Assembly (NCBI RefSeq): GCF_000422485.1
Contig: NZ_AULW01000015.1
Coordinates: 233,126 to 297,125, forward strand
DNA: 64,000 nucleotides
Direction of reading: 5' to 3'
Source of the DNA: Paenibacillus pasadenensis DSM 19293
GTDB taxonomy: Bacteria; Bacillota; Bacilli; Paenibacillales; Paenibacillaceae
The translations under genes and the position numbers were made by a program. The notes beneath the pieces are model-generated. The model did no database searches. It was given only the letters and a program-made list of their open reading frames with translations, and had not been told where the DNA came from. This document shows positions 63,975 to 64,000 of this stretch, in pieces (the stretch's first letter is position 1; the number at the start of each line of letters is the position of its first letter).

Positions 63975-64000
63975 GAATTCAAGGCACTTTGAGTGCCCTG

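Overview
The window is chromosomal DNA from a GC-rich, motile, spore-forming member of the Firmicutes, most likely Paenibacillus or a close relative. The gene orders match the Bacillus subtilis fla/che, codY, topA, smc/ffh and ylb regions. Other signs are SwrD, FliY, YlbJ, FapR and TmcAL, strong AAGGAGG-type ribosome sites and many GTG/TTG starts. Nearly everything before 32.4 kb and from 34.3 to 56.5 kb is on the minus strand, so operons read right to left. I see no tRNA, rRNA, insertion sequence, prophage or CRISPR, and no gene-free stretch longer than 300 bases.

Region 1 (1-22.5 kb) is the fla/che operon, read from flgB at 22.4 kb down to a cheB cut by the left edge. Its order is flgB-flgC-fliE-fliF-fliG-fliH-fliI-fliJ-ylxF-fliK-flgD-flgE-swrD-fliL-fliM-fliY-cheY-fliO-fliP-fliQ-fliR-flhB-flhA-flhF-flhG-cheB. 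It encodes the rod, MS ring, switch complex, export ATPase and gate, hook, and placement GTPase/ATPase. Many genes overlap by ATGA or GTGA. An AT-rich segment with repeated TGTCGA motifs lies upstream of flgB.

Region 2 (22.5-32.4 kb) reads sucC-sucD, then dprA-topA-trmFO-hslV-hslU-codY. The codV/xerC gene that sits between trmFO and hslV in B. subtilis is absent. sucCD has its own promoter and terminator.

Region 3 (32.5-45 kb): comM (YifB-type Mg-chelatase-like ATPase) is the one plus-strand gene here and has an unusual leader hairpin. It converges on yraN. Upstream on the minus strand are ylqH and ylqG, a free-standing FlhB-C-like protein and a FliK-like protein, then rnhB, rbgA, lepB, rplS, trmD, rimM, rpsP, ffh, ylxM and ftsY. 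khpA (ylqC) and ylqD are missing between rpsP and rimM.

Region 4 (45-56.5 kb) is smc, rnc and the fatty-acid/phospholipid cluster fapR-plsX-fabH-fabD-fabG-acpP-fabF, with a FapR-type operator at the fapR promoter, followed by rpmF and yceD.

Region 5 (56.6-64 kb) is the ylb-type cluster (tmcAL, a PDZ-less YlbL-like protease, ylbJ, coaD, rsmD). It contains a 39-bp tandem repeat over the tmcAL stop codon and ends with a secreted GH18 chitinase.

No wholly new system is evident. The best candidates for unusual biology are the ylqG-ylqH export-switch-like pair, the comM leader hairpin that buries its ribosome site, and the YlbL-like protease without a PDZ domain.
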